Assembly: GCA_003132605.1 (NCBI GenBank)
Contig: PKYJ01000145.1
Coordinates: 559 to 21,892, forward strand
DNA: 21,334 nt
Origin: Peptococcaceae bacterium
GTDB taxonomy: Bacteria; Bacillota; DSM-12270; Thermacetogeniales; Thermacetogeniaceae
Direction: 5' to 3'
Shown here: positions 1 through 7,549 of the stretch, in pieces
How the letters are laid out: every line of letters starts with the position of its first letter
Numbering within the stretch: the first letter of the stretch is position 1
The notes under the pieces: model-generated
Databases searched by the model: none
Told to the model about the DNA's origin: nothing
Seen by the model: only the letters and a program-made list of their open reading frames with translations
Made by a program: the position numbers and the translations under genes

Positions 1-633
1 AGCCTGCGGCTGACGGTGACCCGGGGCGCTCATCCGCCGGGAGTCAGGGGTCTGCTGCCACACCGGGAACTGCGCCCTACCGTGGTGATCACCGCCAACC
101 TAGGGGAACCCTATCCCCCTGATGCTTACCGCTCTGGCCAGCGGGCGGTGACCGTCAGCTTTCCCCGCAATCACCTGTCTCCTCTGGTCAGGCTGAAATC
201 CCTCAACTGCCTGGAGAATGTCCTGGGCCGCCGGGAGGCGGTGGCTGCCGGCGCCGACGAGGGCATCTTCTTCAATATCAGGGGCGAGTTGGCCGAGGGT
301 ACGGTCAGCAATGTCTTCTTGCTTTTCGATGGCGGGAGGCTCGTCACCCCGCCGGTCGGGAGCGGCCTGCTGCCCGGGATCGCCAGGGAGATCGTGCTGG
401 ACGCCGGAGGCGCCCTGGGATTGGCGGTGAGCGAGGATGCCATTGACCGCCGTGGTTTCGAGAGCGCCCGGGAGGTCTGGCTGACCAACTCCCTGCTCGA
501 GGTCATGCCCCTGGTCAGTCTCGACGGTGTGCCGGTCGGGAACGGCTGTCCGGGAGAAATCGCCTTCAGGATGCGCCAGGCCTACCGGGACTACGTACAG
601 CACGGAATCCGGCAGGCGCCGGGTCCGGAATAA
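1..633 (+). CDS. pabC: Aminodeoxychorismate lyase-like class IV aminotransferase (5' end outside window)
   Basis: The frame is open from base 1, so the start lies upstream; 210 residues are visible, ending at TAA 631-633. The fold-type IV PLP enzyme pattern is clear: the LTVTRG motif near the left edge, the Lys-containing RLKSLNCLENVL segment that should carry the PLP lysine, the EGTVSNVFLL segment (the E-x-x-x-S-N signature), GLLPGIAREIVL, and a late LTNSLLEVMPL segment. These match 4-amino-4-deoxychorismate lyase, which releases p-aminobenzoate and pyruvate for folate synthesis. Class IV includes branched-chain and D-amino-acid aminotransferases with similar motifs, so PabC is an inference; finding pabA/pabB upstream would support it. 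A second class IV enzyme (ilvE) lies further right and is clearly of the branched-chain type. Confidence 0.75.
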   Translation, partial: SLRLTVTRGAHPPGVRGLLPHRELRPTVVITANLGEPYPPDAYRSGQRAVTVSFPRNHLSPLVRLKSLNCLENVLGRREAVAAGADEGIFFNIRGELAEGTVSNVFLLFDGGRLVTPPVGSGLLPGIAREIVLDAGGALGLAVSEDAIDRRGFESAREVWLTNSLLEVMPLVSLDGVPVGNGCPGEIAFRMRQAYRDYVQHGIRQAPGPE

Positions 634-679
634 TCTCTTCGTCCCTGCAGGAGAATCCACCCCTATAAAGAAGCTTCTT

Positions 680-1162
680 ATGATCAGACAAACCTGGCTC
701 AGGGCTCAGGCTACGGGAGTTGCGGGTGAAGTGATCTCCTATACCGTGCAGCACGTCCTGGTGCTGCGGCTGCTCATGTGCTATTCCTTCCAGTCCGTGT
801 ATGCCATACACAACCTACTGTTTCTGGTGAGCGCGGAAAAAACGGACCGCCAGCAGTTGGGCTTTTATGACTTTATGCGCACCAAGACCGGCGCCTACAG
901 CCGCGTCCTGCGGCGGATTATCGAGGAACTGAAGAAGGAGAAGCTGGTGGACGTGTCGGACAAGGGGGTTCAGATCACTCCCAAGGGAAAGACGATCTAC
1001 GAGAACCTGGGGTCGTCGCTCGGCCCCTTCTCGTCCTTCTGGAACCTGTGCGTGGATGTGGTCGCCCGCTACGGGGATGACCCGGAGAACCTTAACAGGG
1101 CGGTTTTCAACCACCTGGTATTCCGGCGGGCGAAGCTGAGCGAGTACATCTTCCCGCAGTAA
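680..1162 (+). CDS. Small winged-helix protein, function unknown
   Basis: 160 residues from ATG 680; only a weak AAAGAAG stretch precedes it, so a later start (for example ATG 776) is possible. Residues about 42-110 look like a winged helix: helices around YSRVLRRIIEELKKE, then a short wing and ITPKGKTIYENL, as in PadR/MarR-type DNA-binding proteins. The C-terminal 50 residues match nothing I recognise. It starts 46 nt after pabC. It ends 2 nt before the stop of the convergent DprA-like gene, with no terminator between, so the two transcripts must overlap. It could be a local regulator of the facing PRTase-DprA operon, but only the placement supports that. Confidence 0.6.
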   Translation: MIRQTWLRAQATGVAGEVISYTVQHVLVLRLLMCYSFQSVYAIHNLLFLVSAEKTDRQQLGFYDFMRTKTGAYSRVLRRIIEELKKEKLVDVSDKGVQITPKGKTIYENLGSSLGPFSSFWNLCVDVVARYGDDPENLNRAVFNHLVFRRAKLSEYIFPQ

Positions 1163-1164
1163 AG

Positions 1165-2157
1165 CTATTTCCCATCCTCATGATCTTCCCATAGTGCCGA
1201 CTGCCGGTATTTTACCGATCGGGGCCGGCGATTGCTTTCCAGATCATGCTTGGCGCCAGATCCGGAAATTTTTAAAAGGAAGGCAGCGACATCCTCCCGG
1301 CTGTTTAGAGGTGTGGCCTTTCCTTCGGCGATCAGTTTCTTATTGCCGCGAGCTTGCGCTAATGATGCCAAGTGCTCCGGATGTTTCAGACAGGCGATCG
1401 GCCTTCTTTCTTCCCGCCCGAACCGGACTGTGTGCATTGTCCCGCCTTCAAGATCCGTTTCCACCACGATCAGTCCTGAACTCAAGCCGCTCTGGATCCG
1501 GTCTCTTTCAATAAAGCTATACTTGAAAGGCTTTTCACCCGGGGGGTATTCACTCGCCAGGCACCCCTCCGTTGACAGGATCTGCTCGGCCAGGTCACGG
1601 TTTTCCGGAGGATAGACCTGGTCGAGGCCATGCGCCAACACGGCGACTGTCGGGCCTTTTGCCTGGACGCAGCCTTGATGGGCGCCCGTATCGCAGCCGC
1701 GCGCCAGGCCGCTGACCACTACGAAGCCTTTCCCGGCGAGCAGTGCGCCCAGCCAATTTGCATATTTCAGGCCATATGGCGAGGGTTCCTTGGTTCCGAT
1801 GATCGCACAGGCCAGGCCGGAAGCGAGACAACCCGGGCTGCCTTTCACAAACAGCAACACGGGCGGGTCGCTGATGCCCCGCAATCGTTCCGGATAATAC
1901 TCACTGTCGGACTGAATGACCTCGATGCCCAATCTGTCTGTCCTGTCCAGCAGGTCCACCGCCTGGGAGTAGGCGGCGCTCAGCGCCTCACGTCCGGGGA
2001 TCTCCTCATGATTGAAGCCAGAGCCAAGCAGCAGGTCTCTCAGCTCTGCAATTCCCGAGGGCTCGTGCTGTCTGAGCATGGGCACGGTTTTCCAGGTCTT
2101 TTTCCGGCTGAAATTGGGGGTTTTCAGGAGTGTCAACAGGTAAACGATGGCTGACAT
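1165..2157 (-). CDS. DprA/Smf-like Rossmann protein, second gene of a PRTase-DprA pair
   Basis: 330 residues from ATG 2155-2157. That start is chosen because AGGAGAA, overlapping the stop of the upstream PRTase gene, sits just before it; the frame extends further upstream but without such a site. DprA core motifs are present: AIIGTKEPSPYG (about 118-129), SGLARGCDTGAH (149-160), VLAHGLDQVYPPEN (173-186), SEYPPG (202-207) and FIERDRIQSGLSSGLIVVET (215-234). Differences from housekeeping DprA: ERDR instead of the usual RNR, EGGTMHTVRF where competence DprA normally has a SGSLxTA-type motif, and no obvious C-terminal winged helix, only a basic, charged tail. Canonical DprA loads RecA on single-stranded DNA. 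This divergent form, coupled to a PRTase, fits better as the partner or antitoxin of a conflict system, which is inference. Confidence 0.85.
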   Translation of the reverse strand: MSAIVYLLTLLKTPNFSRKKTWKTVPMLRQHEPSGIAELRDLLLGSGFNHEEIPGREALSAAYSQAVDLLDRTDRLGIEVIQSDSEYYPERLRGISDPPVLLFVKGSPGCLASGLACAIIGTKEPSPYGLKYANWLGALLAGKGFVVVSGLARGCDTGAHQGCVQAKGPTVAVLAHGLDQVYPPENRDLAEQILSTEGCLASEYPPGEKPFKYSFIERDRIQSGLSSGLIVVETDLEGGTMHTVRFGREERRPIACLKHPEHLASLAQARGNKKLIAEGKATPLNSREDVAAFLLKISGSGAKHDLESNRRPRSVKYRQSALWEDHEDGK

Positions 2158-2165
2158 TGCTTCTC

Positions 2166-2690
2166 CTAACTGACCGTTTCGGCCAGGGCCAAACACTTCA
2201 CCAACGAGGCGCCGTTTTGCTCCAGGAGAATTCTACACGCCCGGAACGAATTCCCTGTTGTGGTGATATCATCGAGCAATAATACCTCTCGTCCCCTGAT
2301 CAGGTGCGCCTTGTCCACCCTGATCGAACTTAAATGGACTTCCAGCTTCCGGTCCCCGCCACAGGCCAGTTTGGGAATTGTCGTATGGCGAACCAGGCAT
2401 GATGTGGCATCGGTGCGGCCAGGTCCGGCGAGCAGTTGCGCCAGATCGCCAATGCCGGACCCGATCCTGGCGGAGTCGCGGGAAGGAACGACGGCGATAG
2501 CAAAGTCCCATCCGAGCAAGGGATCGACGATCCGGTAATACGATGCAATTACCTGTCTGTTGCGCGCCTTCAGGCTCAAGATCTGCATGCTCTGCTCGTC
2601 AAAATCGGGATTTGAGCCGCCGCGCCTGGGGTGATAGAATGCTAAAGTGATGATGTCCGCCTGGTTGCTTGCCGCATTTTTAAAAATCAA
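2166..2690 (-). CDS. Type I phosphoribosyltransferase-like protein, first gene of a PRTase-DprA pair
   Basis: 174 residues from TTG 2688-2690, preceded by a GGGGG ribosome binding site; no in-frame ATG exists near the N-terminus. Residues 136-148 (VLLLDDITTTGNS) are the type I PRTase PRPP-binding loop, with acidic D140-D141 and the TTTGNS phosphate loop. An upstream AVVPSRDS (66-73) lies where the pyrophosphate loop is expected. It resembles the PRTase half of ComF but lacks the N-terminal zinc-binding cysteines, so it is not a standard ComFC. The stop lies 8 nt before the DprA-like start and overlaps that gene's ribosome binding site, so the two should be translated together. It follows the DUF5305 gene by about 40 nt and may share its transcript. 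The substrate base cannot be read from the sequence. Confidence 0.75.
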   Translation of the reverse strand: MIFKNAASNQADIITLAFYHPRRGGSNPDFDEQSMQILSLKARNRQVIASYYRIVDPLLGWDFAIAVVPSRDSARIGSGIGDLAQLLAGPGRTDATSCLVRHTTIPKLACGGDRKLEVHLSSIRVDKAHLIRGREVLLLDDITTTGNSFRACRILLEQNGASLVKCLALAETVS

Positions 2691-2731
2691 TCCGATTCCC
2701 CCGAACCCCTCTATATGAATGAACAGGCTCG

Positions 2732-3781
2732 CTACCGATTCTCAGCCATATTTTCATCGCAAAGAACATATCTAAAAATTGTTGAACCATGCAGCACCAT
2801 AAAAATGTAGGATGCGCCGTTGCCATTGCCGGCTGCAAAGTAAAAGATCGGATTGCCTGTTTCATCTGCCACCTTTACCAGGTTCTCGATCGAATCGATG
2901 GTAACGGATGTATTGGCAGCCGGTAGGTCTTGGAGGATGATCATTCTACTTCCGTAACTGTTTATTATCTGGTTGAATCTTTTCTGAAAAGGATCAATGT
3001 CCTCAGGTTCTTTCCCTTCCGTGGCGAAGACGAGCGCCAAGAGCAAGACCAGGGGCAGGACCAAAAACCCGATGTTTTTTCTGATCCCTTTCAGCTTAGT
3101 GGGAATATCCACCACAGTGGACTTCTTTGTCAGAGCGCCGTTCCTGGAGACGGGAGAGTTGCTGGCGATCTTGAAGCTGCCGGTAGTCAGAGGGATAGTG
3201 AGCGTGGGTGTTACCAGGTCTTTGACCTCGCCGAAAGCAGTATCCGCGGTGAGGTAGATATCGGCCTTAACATCGAGTTCGGGATCCTGCGCTCCCACTC
3301 CCAGTTCTTTGTTGACATTGGCTAAGAAATCGTTGAAGGGCGATAGGGCGATCGGGTAATTGGTGCCGATCGTAATGGAGTCACCGGTCTTTGTCTGCTC
3401 GGTCATCGGCAAGAGGACGAAATCCTTGCTCCACATATCTTTTGCATTAATCGTACCGATGATCTCATAGTCGACTTTTATATTGGCGCTTTTATCTGCC
3501 TTGAATGAATAGGACAGAGAGGTGTTTATAGTCTTGACTATCTTATAGAAATACGTTTGCCCGGGTCCCATGCTGGTGTCAGGGAAGATACTGTTGGGAT
3601 TGATCAGCACTTTATAGTCGAGTGCTCCTGTTTGCTGGTAGGAAAATAGTGGTACTGCCTGCTCAGAGGGTCTGAGCAAGATGATTGCGAAGCAAACCAT
3701 CGCAGCCAATAGCAGCGCGGTAAGAGCGATGATTCCGAACCGCCTCTGTTTTTTCGTCAATCCAACCCTCTGCATTTTCAA
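2732..3781 (-). CDS. DUF5305-type membrane protein
   Basis: About 349 residues. Starts at GTG 3790, TTG 3781 or ATG 3775 are possible; TTG 3781 is chosen because GAGGTG lies about 6 nt before it. Layout: a short basic N-terminus, a transmembrane helix (about residues 14-35), an extracytoplasmic beta-rich domain of about 200 residues (including YQQTGALDYKVLINPNSIF), a second transmembrane helix near FLVLPLVLLLALVFATEG, then a cytoplasmic domain of about 100 residues. This arrangement and its place beside a signal peptidase match the DUF5305 family as I know it; function unknown. It begins about 18 nt after the signal peptidase stop, so they are very likely co-transcribed. Local GC is low: 3481-3540 has 23 G/C of 60. 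It may help present or hold SipW-type substrates, which is inference. Confidence 0.7.
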   Translation of the reverse strand: MKMQRVGLTKKQRRFGIIALTALLLAAMVCFAIILLRPSEQAVPLFSYQQTGALDYKVLINPNSIFPDTSMGPGQTYFYKIVKTINTSLSYSFKADKSANIKVDYEIIGTINAKDMWSKDFVLLPMTEQTKTGDSITIGTNYPIALSPFNDFLANVNKELGVGAQDPELDVKADIYLTADTAFGEVKDLVTPTLTIPLTTGSFKIASNSPVSRNGALTKKSTVVDIPTKLKGIRKNIGFLVLPLVLLLALVFATEGKEPEDIDPFQKRFNQIINSYGSRMIILQDLPAANTSVTIDSIENLVKVADETGNPIFYFAAGNGNGASYIFMVLHGSTIFRYVLCDENMAENR

Positions 3782-3798
3782 CAGGCGCACCTCGCTTT

Positions 3799-4971
3799 TT
3801 ATTTGCCGCTAAACAGATTTTTGAGAAAGATCATGAACCAGCCGATCTTGGGCACAACTAAAACAGCTTTGCCAACGATCTGCTGGGGCTGCACGGGCTT
3901 TACATCGGGAGCCTGGTTGGCATCCCCCTTGAAGATGTACTCTGTCTGTCCCTCGTCATTTTCGATATCGACGATGCGGTGCACTGTGGGAACGCTCATG
4001 TCCGGACTGCGATAGGCTGCAATGTCGCCATCCTTGAGCAGGCTGGTGTTGATCCTGGCGATGATGACTATATCGCCAACCTGGATTCCCGGAGTCATGC
4101 TGCCGCTGAAAATGACTGTCGGCATTACGGGGAAGACCCCGAATGCGAACCAGAGGACGAGTATCCCGCCGATGCATAACCCCATCCATCCTACCAGGCC
4201 TTCGCCTGAGCGTCTCTTAAACCTGATCGGGTCAAGCTTGTAGGCGACGTATTCATTAATTATTGCAAGTCCGATCAATGGCACGACGGTGCCTGTAAGG
4301 GCATTCATTGCCCAGTTGAGGCTGGGCAGGACCGGGCAGAACCAGGTAAAAGCCGCCATCAGACCTCTGTAAGCCAGGGCGGGCAGCGGCCCCTCCCACA
4401 TGGCCAGGTAGGAGGCCAGGATATTTTCCATAAATAGCGGCAGGAATGTCGAGCCAAAAAACTTGACTATCTCCTCCATGGTTCCCTTGACGATCCAGAT
4501 CTGGCTAAACTGTAATTCTAAAAGGGTGAAAAAAAGCGCCATGAAAAAAGGCAACAGGTTCGACGGTCTGCGTACCACGCGGTTGATTAGCCAGGCCCGG
4601 CTCAGTTCCATCCTTACCAGGGAAGTGCCCACAAAAATGATGTTGATCGTAATACCGAGAAAGGTGAGAGAGCTGGGGTTTTTTCCGAATTGATCGAGCA
4701 GTCCGGCCACCACTTTTAAATAGATCTGAAAAGCGGCAATACCGAACGCCAGATAGACGAGGGTGTTTCGAAAACGCATCTTGCCGCAGCTAGAGAACCT
4801 GGGTAGCCGCAGCCAGATGTACAGGGACAGGGCAGCCCAGGTCAGGGGCTGGATCACATAGACAGCCGAAAAATTATCGAAGAGGTGCGGATAGACAAAG
4901 TTGGACAGGATGTAGATCAGTACGAGCAGGGAAAACAGCTGCAACCAATCACGGGGCAGATCAAAACGCAT
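3799..4971 (-). CDS. Polytopic SipW/archaeal-type (S26B) signal peptidase
   Basis: 390 residues from ATG 4969-4971, with AAAGGGG 8 nt upstream; a TTG at 5046 would add 25 residues but lies inside an inverted repeat. The first ~275 residues are mostly hydrophobic, with roughly eight to nine membrane segments. The C-terminal ~115 residues are a signal peptidase domain: VIFSGSMTPGIQVGDIVI with the likely nucleophile Ser291, VPTVHRIV with His331, and IFKGDANQAPD with the conserved acidic residues. A Ser/His pair in place of Ser/Lys marks the ER/archaeal/SipW type. Bacillus SipW is about 190 residues, so the large membrane domain is unusual. Likely role: cleaving the SipW-type signal peptides of the two exported proteins encoded just upstream in the same orientation. 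Confidence 0.8.
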   Translation of the reverse strand: MRFDLPRDWLQLFSLLVLIYILSNFVYPHLFDNFSAVYVIQPLTWAALSLYIWLRLPRFSSCGKMRFRNTLVYLAFGIAAFQIYLKVVAGLLDQFGKNPSSLTFLGITINIIFVGTSLVRMELSRAWLINRVVRRPSNLLPFFMALFFTLLELQFSQIWIVKGTMEEIVKFFGSTFLPLFMENILASYLAMWEGPLPALAYRGLMAAFTWFCPVLPSLNWAMNALTGTVVPLIGLAIINEYVAYKLDPIRFKRRSGEGLVGWMGLCIGGILVLWFAFGVFPVMPTVIFSGSMTPGIQVGDIVIIARINTSLLKDGDIAAYRSPDMSVPTVHRIVDIENDEGQTEYIFKGDANQAPDVKPVQPQQIVGKAVLVVPKIGWFMIFLKNLFSGK

Positions 4972-5045
4972 CGAATCGACCCCTTTGCCCGTATAAACAC
5001 GAATAATGTAGTAATATATCAAGAATACTACGAGTGAACATAACA

Positions 5046-5089
5046 ATCAACCAGGAGAGGCGTAGAAAACAGTTTCTCTCCTGGTTGAT
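5046..5089. repeat. 14-bp perfect inverted repeat, possible terminator/attenuator hairpin
   Basis: Arms 5046-5059 (ATCAACCAGGAGAG) and 5076-5089 are perfectly complementary around a 16-nt loop. It lies between the exported-protein genes and the signal peptidase gene, all on the minus strand. No good T-run follows on that strand, so it may partially terminate transcription or protect the upstream mRNA end rather than fully stop it. Confidence 0.6.
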
Positions 5090-5118
5090 CATTGTTGATT
5101 ATTGTGTTGATTGGCCTG

Positions 5119-5255
5119 TTACAGCCCGACCGTGAAGCTGATATTTTCGCCCGTTGCCGAGTTTGTCCGGAAGTCGATCCCGGCCACGCTTTTTTGCCCC
5201 GGCTGGACGCAGCTTGGTGTGCTGGCCGGCAGCCGGGCGGATAGGTCAGGTCCGG
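5119..5255 (-). other. Coding-like tail in another frame after the exported protein gene
   Basis: After the TGA at 5256-5258, the minus strand stays open in a second frame to TAA 5119-5121. It reads about 43 residues, including ARLPASTPSCVQPGQKSV and a final GENISFTVGL. The VQPGQ...SFTVGL pattern is what C-termini of SipW-type beta-sandwich proteins look like. It may be the true C-terminus cut off by a one-base frameshift (biological or sequencing), or a remnant of a third related gene. Confidence 0.4.
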
Positions 5256-5873
5256 TCAAGGAGTATCGACATTCCAGCGGTTGTACCCCATGTTCACGGC
5301 GCAGGCGCCCCCGTTGACGTCATTCGCGAACTGCATCTGCACCGCTAGGTCGAGCCTTTCCTGAGGCTTGATGACAACCTGGTTCAGCGCCTCCTGGAGC
5401 GACAGGACGTCCGTCCCCCCGGCCAGAACTCCGTCAGGCCTGATAAAGCTCCAGTTACAGAGCGTGACGCTGCTTGCCAGATAACCCCAGTCAAAACTGA
5501 GCCCGCTCAGCCTGGCAGGCAGGGTTCCCACGTTGGCGATCTCCAACTGCAGACCTGGCGAGAACCCCAACTGGCAGCTATAGGCGTTGATGGTCAGACC
5601 GTCGAAGTAGGAGCTGCCGCCAATGCTTCCTTTAAAATTACCGTCCGAGGTCGTGATGGTACCGGTGGGCGAGGGAGCCTGATCGGATTGCCCGGCCTGG
5701 GGGAGGAGCTGACTGCCGTCCGGTAGCATATTGAGGCAAGCGATCCCCAGGGCCAGAGTGCCGGTTGTGCAGTTAGAATCGATTGCCACGGCGTCGGAGT
5801 AACTGGAAAACCCCGCCCCCATGGCTGAAAAGGCCAGCACCAGCACTGCGAAGATAAATATGGCCCGTTTCAT
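5256..5873 (-). CDS. Exported protein with SipW-type signal peptide (TasA/camelysin-like)
   Basis: 205 residues from ATG 5871-5873, with a GGGGGGGTGA ribosome binding site. The N-terminus is a short basic start, a hydrophobic stretch (FIFAVLVLAFSAMGAGFSSY) and the following DSNCTTGTLALGI, which is the SipW-dependent signal peptide pattern seen in TasA/camelysin-like proteins. The rest is Gly/Ser/Thr-rich and probably a beta-sandwich, ending GYNRWNVDTP. Expected to be exported, cleaved by the SipW-type peptidase encoded downstream, and to sit on the cell surface or in a matrix fibre. A possible coding extension lies just after the stop in another frame (see 5119-5255), so the gene may be frameshifted. 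Two cysteines in the N-terminal part (NCTTG, GIACLN) are unusual for TasA. Confidence 0.7.
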   Translation of the reverse strand: MKRAIFIFAVLVLAFSAMGAGFSSYSDAVAIDSNCTTGTLALGIACLNMLPDGSQLLPQAGQSDQAPSPTGTITTSDGNFKGSIGGSSYFDGLTINAYSCQLGFSPGLQLEIANVGTLPARLSGLSFDWGYLASSVTLCNWSFIRPDGVLAGGTDVLSLQEALNQVVIKPQERLDLAVQMQFANDVNGGACAVNMGYNRWNVDTP

Positions 5874-5969
5874 CCGATCACCCCCCCAGTGGTCAGATAG
5901 CCAGGGAACCCGAAAGTATGGATTCCCCGGCTATCCCCTATTCCCTGCTTACTGGAGTCTCACGATAGT

Positions 5970-6662
5970 TTAGTGGTTGAACTGGACGCCGGTGATGCTG
6001 ATGGTCTGAGTGCCAGTCGCGCCTTGAGCAAGTCCATCAGGATAAAGCGTAGCAATGCCATCAGTGAAATAAGCATTGACCGTCAGTGTCGCCACGTCAC
6101 CCGCGGGCAGTATCGTACCGCCAATGGCAGACATATCATCGCTGGTAGTTCCGGATGCTAGTACTGCCGGCGTAGAGGGTGTTGTATCAGTTAGCGCCCA
6201 ACTGTAAACGGTATAATCACTCGCCACAGACGAATCGGAATCGCCAGTCCACTCAATCAGCGGAGTTTGAAGATCGATGGGGATGGTGCCGCCATTGTCG
6301 ATATCTACGGTATAGCCGGCCTGGTAGTCAGGGTAGACATTGTTGTAAGTTTCAGTCACGCCGGTGTAATAGGTACTAGAGGCGAAGCCGGTAGCTCCAA
6401 TCAAGCCGTTGGCATCGGTAAGCGAGCCAACATCGTATGCGCTGTACACGGTGCCAGCAGTGTCGCCGTTCCAGGTCAGATCTTTTGTCCCTGACTCATC
6501 AGTGGTTCCTCCTCCTACGGGAATGGCAATACCCAACTTGAACGTACCGGTGCTAACCGATGCAGTGGTGGTCACCGTGGCTGACCAGGCCGCATACCCA
6601 TAACCGATCAATCCGAGCACCAGGACGGCGATGATACCGAAGATGAGACTGCGATGTTTCAT
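5970..6662 (-). CDS. Exported protein with SipW-type signal peptide (TasA-like)
   Basis: 230 residues from ATG 6660-6662 with a GGGGGAT ribosome binding site. MKHRSLIFGIIAVLVLGLIG, then YGYAAWSATVTTT and STGTFKLGI, form the SipW-type signal peptide: hydrophobic core, small residues at the probable cleavage site, and the T-G-T-F-x-L-G-I start of the mature protein. The mature part is acidic, very rich in Thr/Gly/Asp and lacks cysteine, which is typical of secreted beta-sandwich fibre or S-layer-associated proteins. It ends TISITGVQFNH, similar to the Q-x-N endings of TasA-like proteins. It is followed 96 nt later by a second such gene, then by the matching peptidase. A structural matrix or surface-fibre subunit is the best guess. 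Confidence 0.7.
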   Translation of the reverse strand: MKHRSLIFGIIAVLVLGLIGYGYAAWSATVTTTASVSTGTFKLGIAIPVGGGTTDESGTKDLTWNGDTAGTVYSAYDVGSLTDANGLIGATGFASSTYYTGVTETYNNVYPDYQAGYTVDIDNGGTIPIDLQTPLIEWTGDSDSSVASDYTVYSWALTDTTPSTPAVLASGTTSDDMSAIGGTILPAGDVATLTVNAYFTDGIATLYPDGLAQGATGTQTISITGVQFNH

Positions 6663-6769
6663 TCTAAATCCCCCTTATTTTTTATTTTTTTTGTTTTGTG
6701 CTTTAATGCCTTTCCCAAAAAAACGAACCGACGCGACCTTCTCTGCCAAATCCCTAACCCATAAATCAT
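6659..6769 (-). CDS. Possible 36-residue leader ORF overlapping the TasA-like start
   Basis: On the minus strand AAGGGGGGTGAGAT precedes an ATG (6767-6769). The frame runs 36 codons and ends in a TGA that overlaps the ATG of the exported protein gene (GAATGA). The peptide is strongly basic, with QRRSRR and a Lys-rich C-terminal half. The good ribosome binding site and stop/start overlap suggest translational coupling. The composition gives no function and the second half is simply A-rich DNA, so it may be chance. Confidence 0.3.
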   Translation of the reverse strand: MIYGLGIWQRRSRRFVFLGKALKHKTKKIKNKGDLE

Positions 6770-7281
6770 ATCTCACCCCCCTTGATGACAAAGGCTTTAA
6801 CTATACGACATTTTTCCTGGTAACAACTATAAATGTGGTTGAAGCCAACCGTTAGACTGATTTTGGATTTTCTAAATCATCCGTTAGTATTAGACGCATC
6901 CCTTCTACCGTCTCCTTCATAAAAAGAAGACGATTTTACAGATTGCCAACAAATGTTGCCAACTTCATAGATGTAATAAATTTCATTTAGTGGCATAAAT
7001 ACCCATCTGTTCTTATGGGTGTGCGCTGAATCTGCCAAGCAGATCCGCGACTGGCCTGTTCTTTTCGCATCCTGCTGTTATTGAAAACGCATGGTCGATG
7101 AATTGGTTGGAAGGTGATTGTCCAGATGGGTTGTTGCAATCCTTTTAACTTGTACTCATCTTGTTCCTGGAAGGAATCTCTGGAGGGCAAAGCGAGAAAA
7201 GTATTAAGTGGAAGATAAAACCATACGAAGTAACATTTAGTAACTATTATGTTATACTATTTATTTATTAATGTCAAACAC

Positions 7282-7306
7282 TTTAATAATTTATTTTAAT
7301 AATTTA
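7282..7306. repeat. AT-rich tandem repeat
   Basis: TTTAATAATTTA occurs at 7282-7293 and again at 7295-7306, a period of 13 bases, inside a stretch of almost pure A/T (about 7240-7315). It could be a promoter upstream element or easily melted DNA. Confidence 0.6.
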
Positions 7307-7549
7307 TAAATTTAGGACATTTGTCCGGTTAGAAAGTTACCTGTGTCGCAGTATATCTATGTTTTTGGTATCCATCCTCATATCGGGATCAAATGTGGTT
7401 AGAGGTTTTTGGTATGGGTGGGATCCATCAGACCTAGGACTACGATCCTATAATGCCTTGCCTCCCAATTTACTTATGAAATATTAACATTCTTTTCAGC
7501 TTGTTTTCAGGTAAAGGTGTTATTCTTGAATTGTCCCCCTCTATTTATA

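Noticed and set aside
6987..7190. 67-codon minus-strand open frame in the intergenic region
   Set aside because: No ribosome binding site and no recognisable sequence; chance frame.
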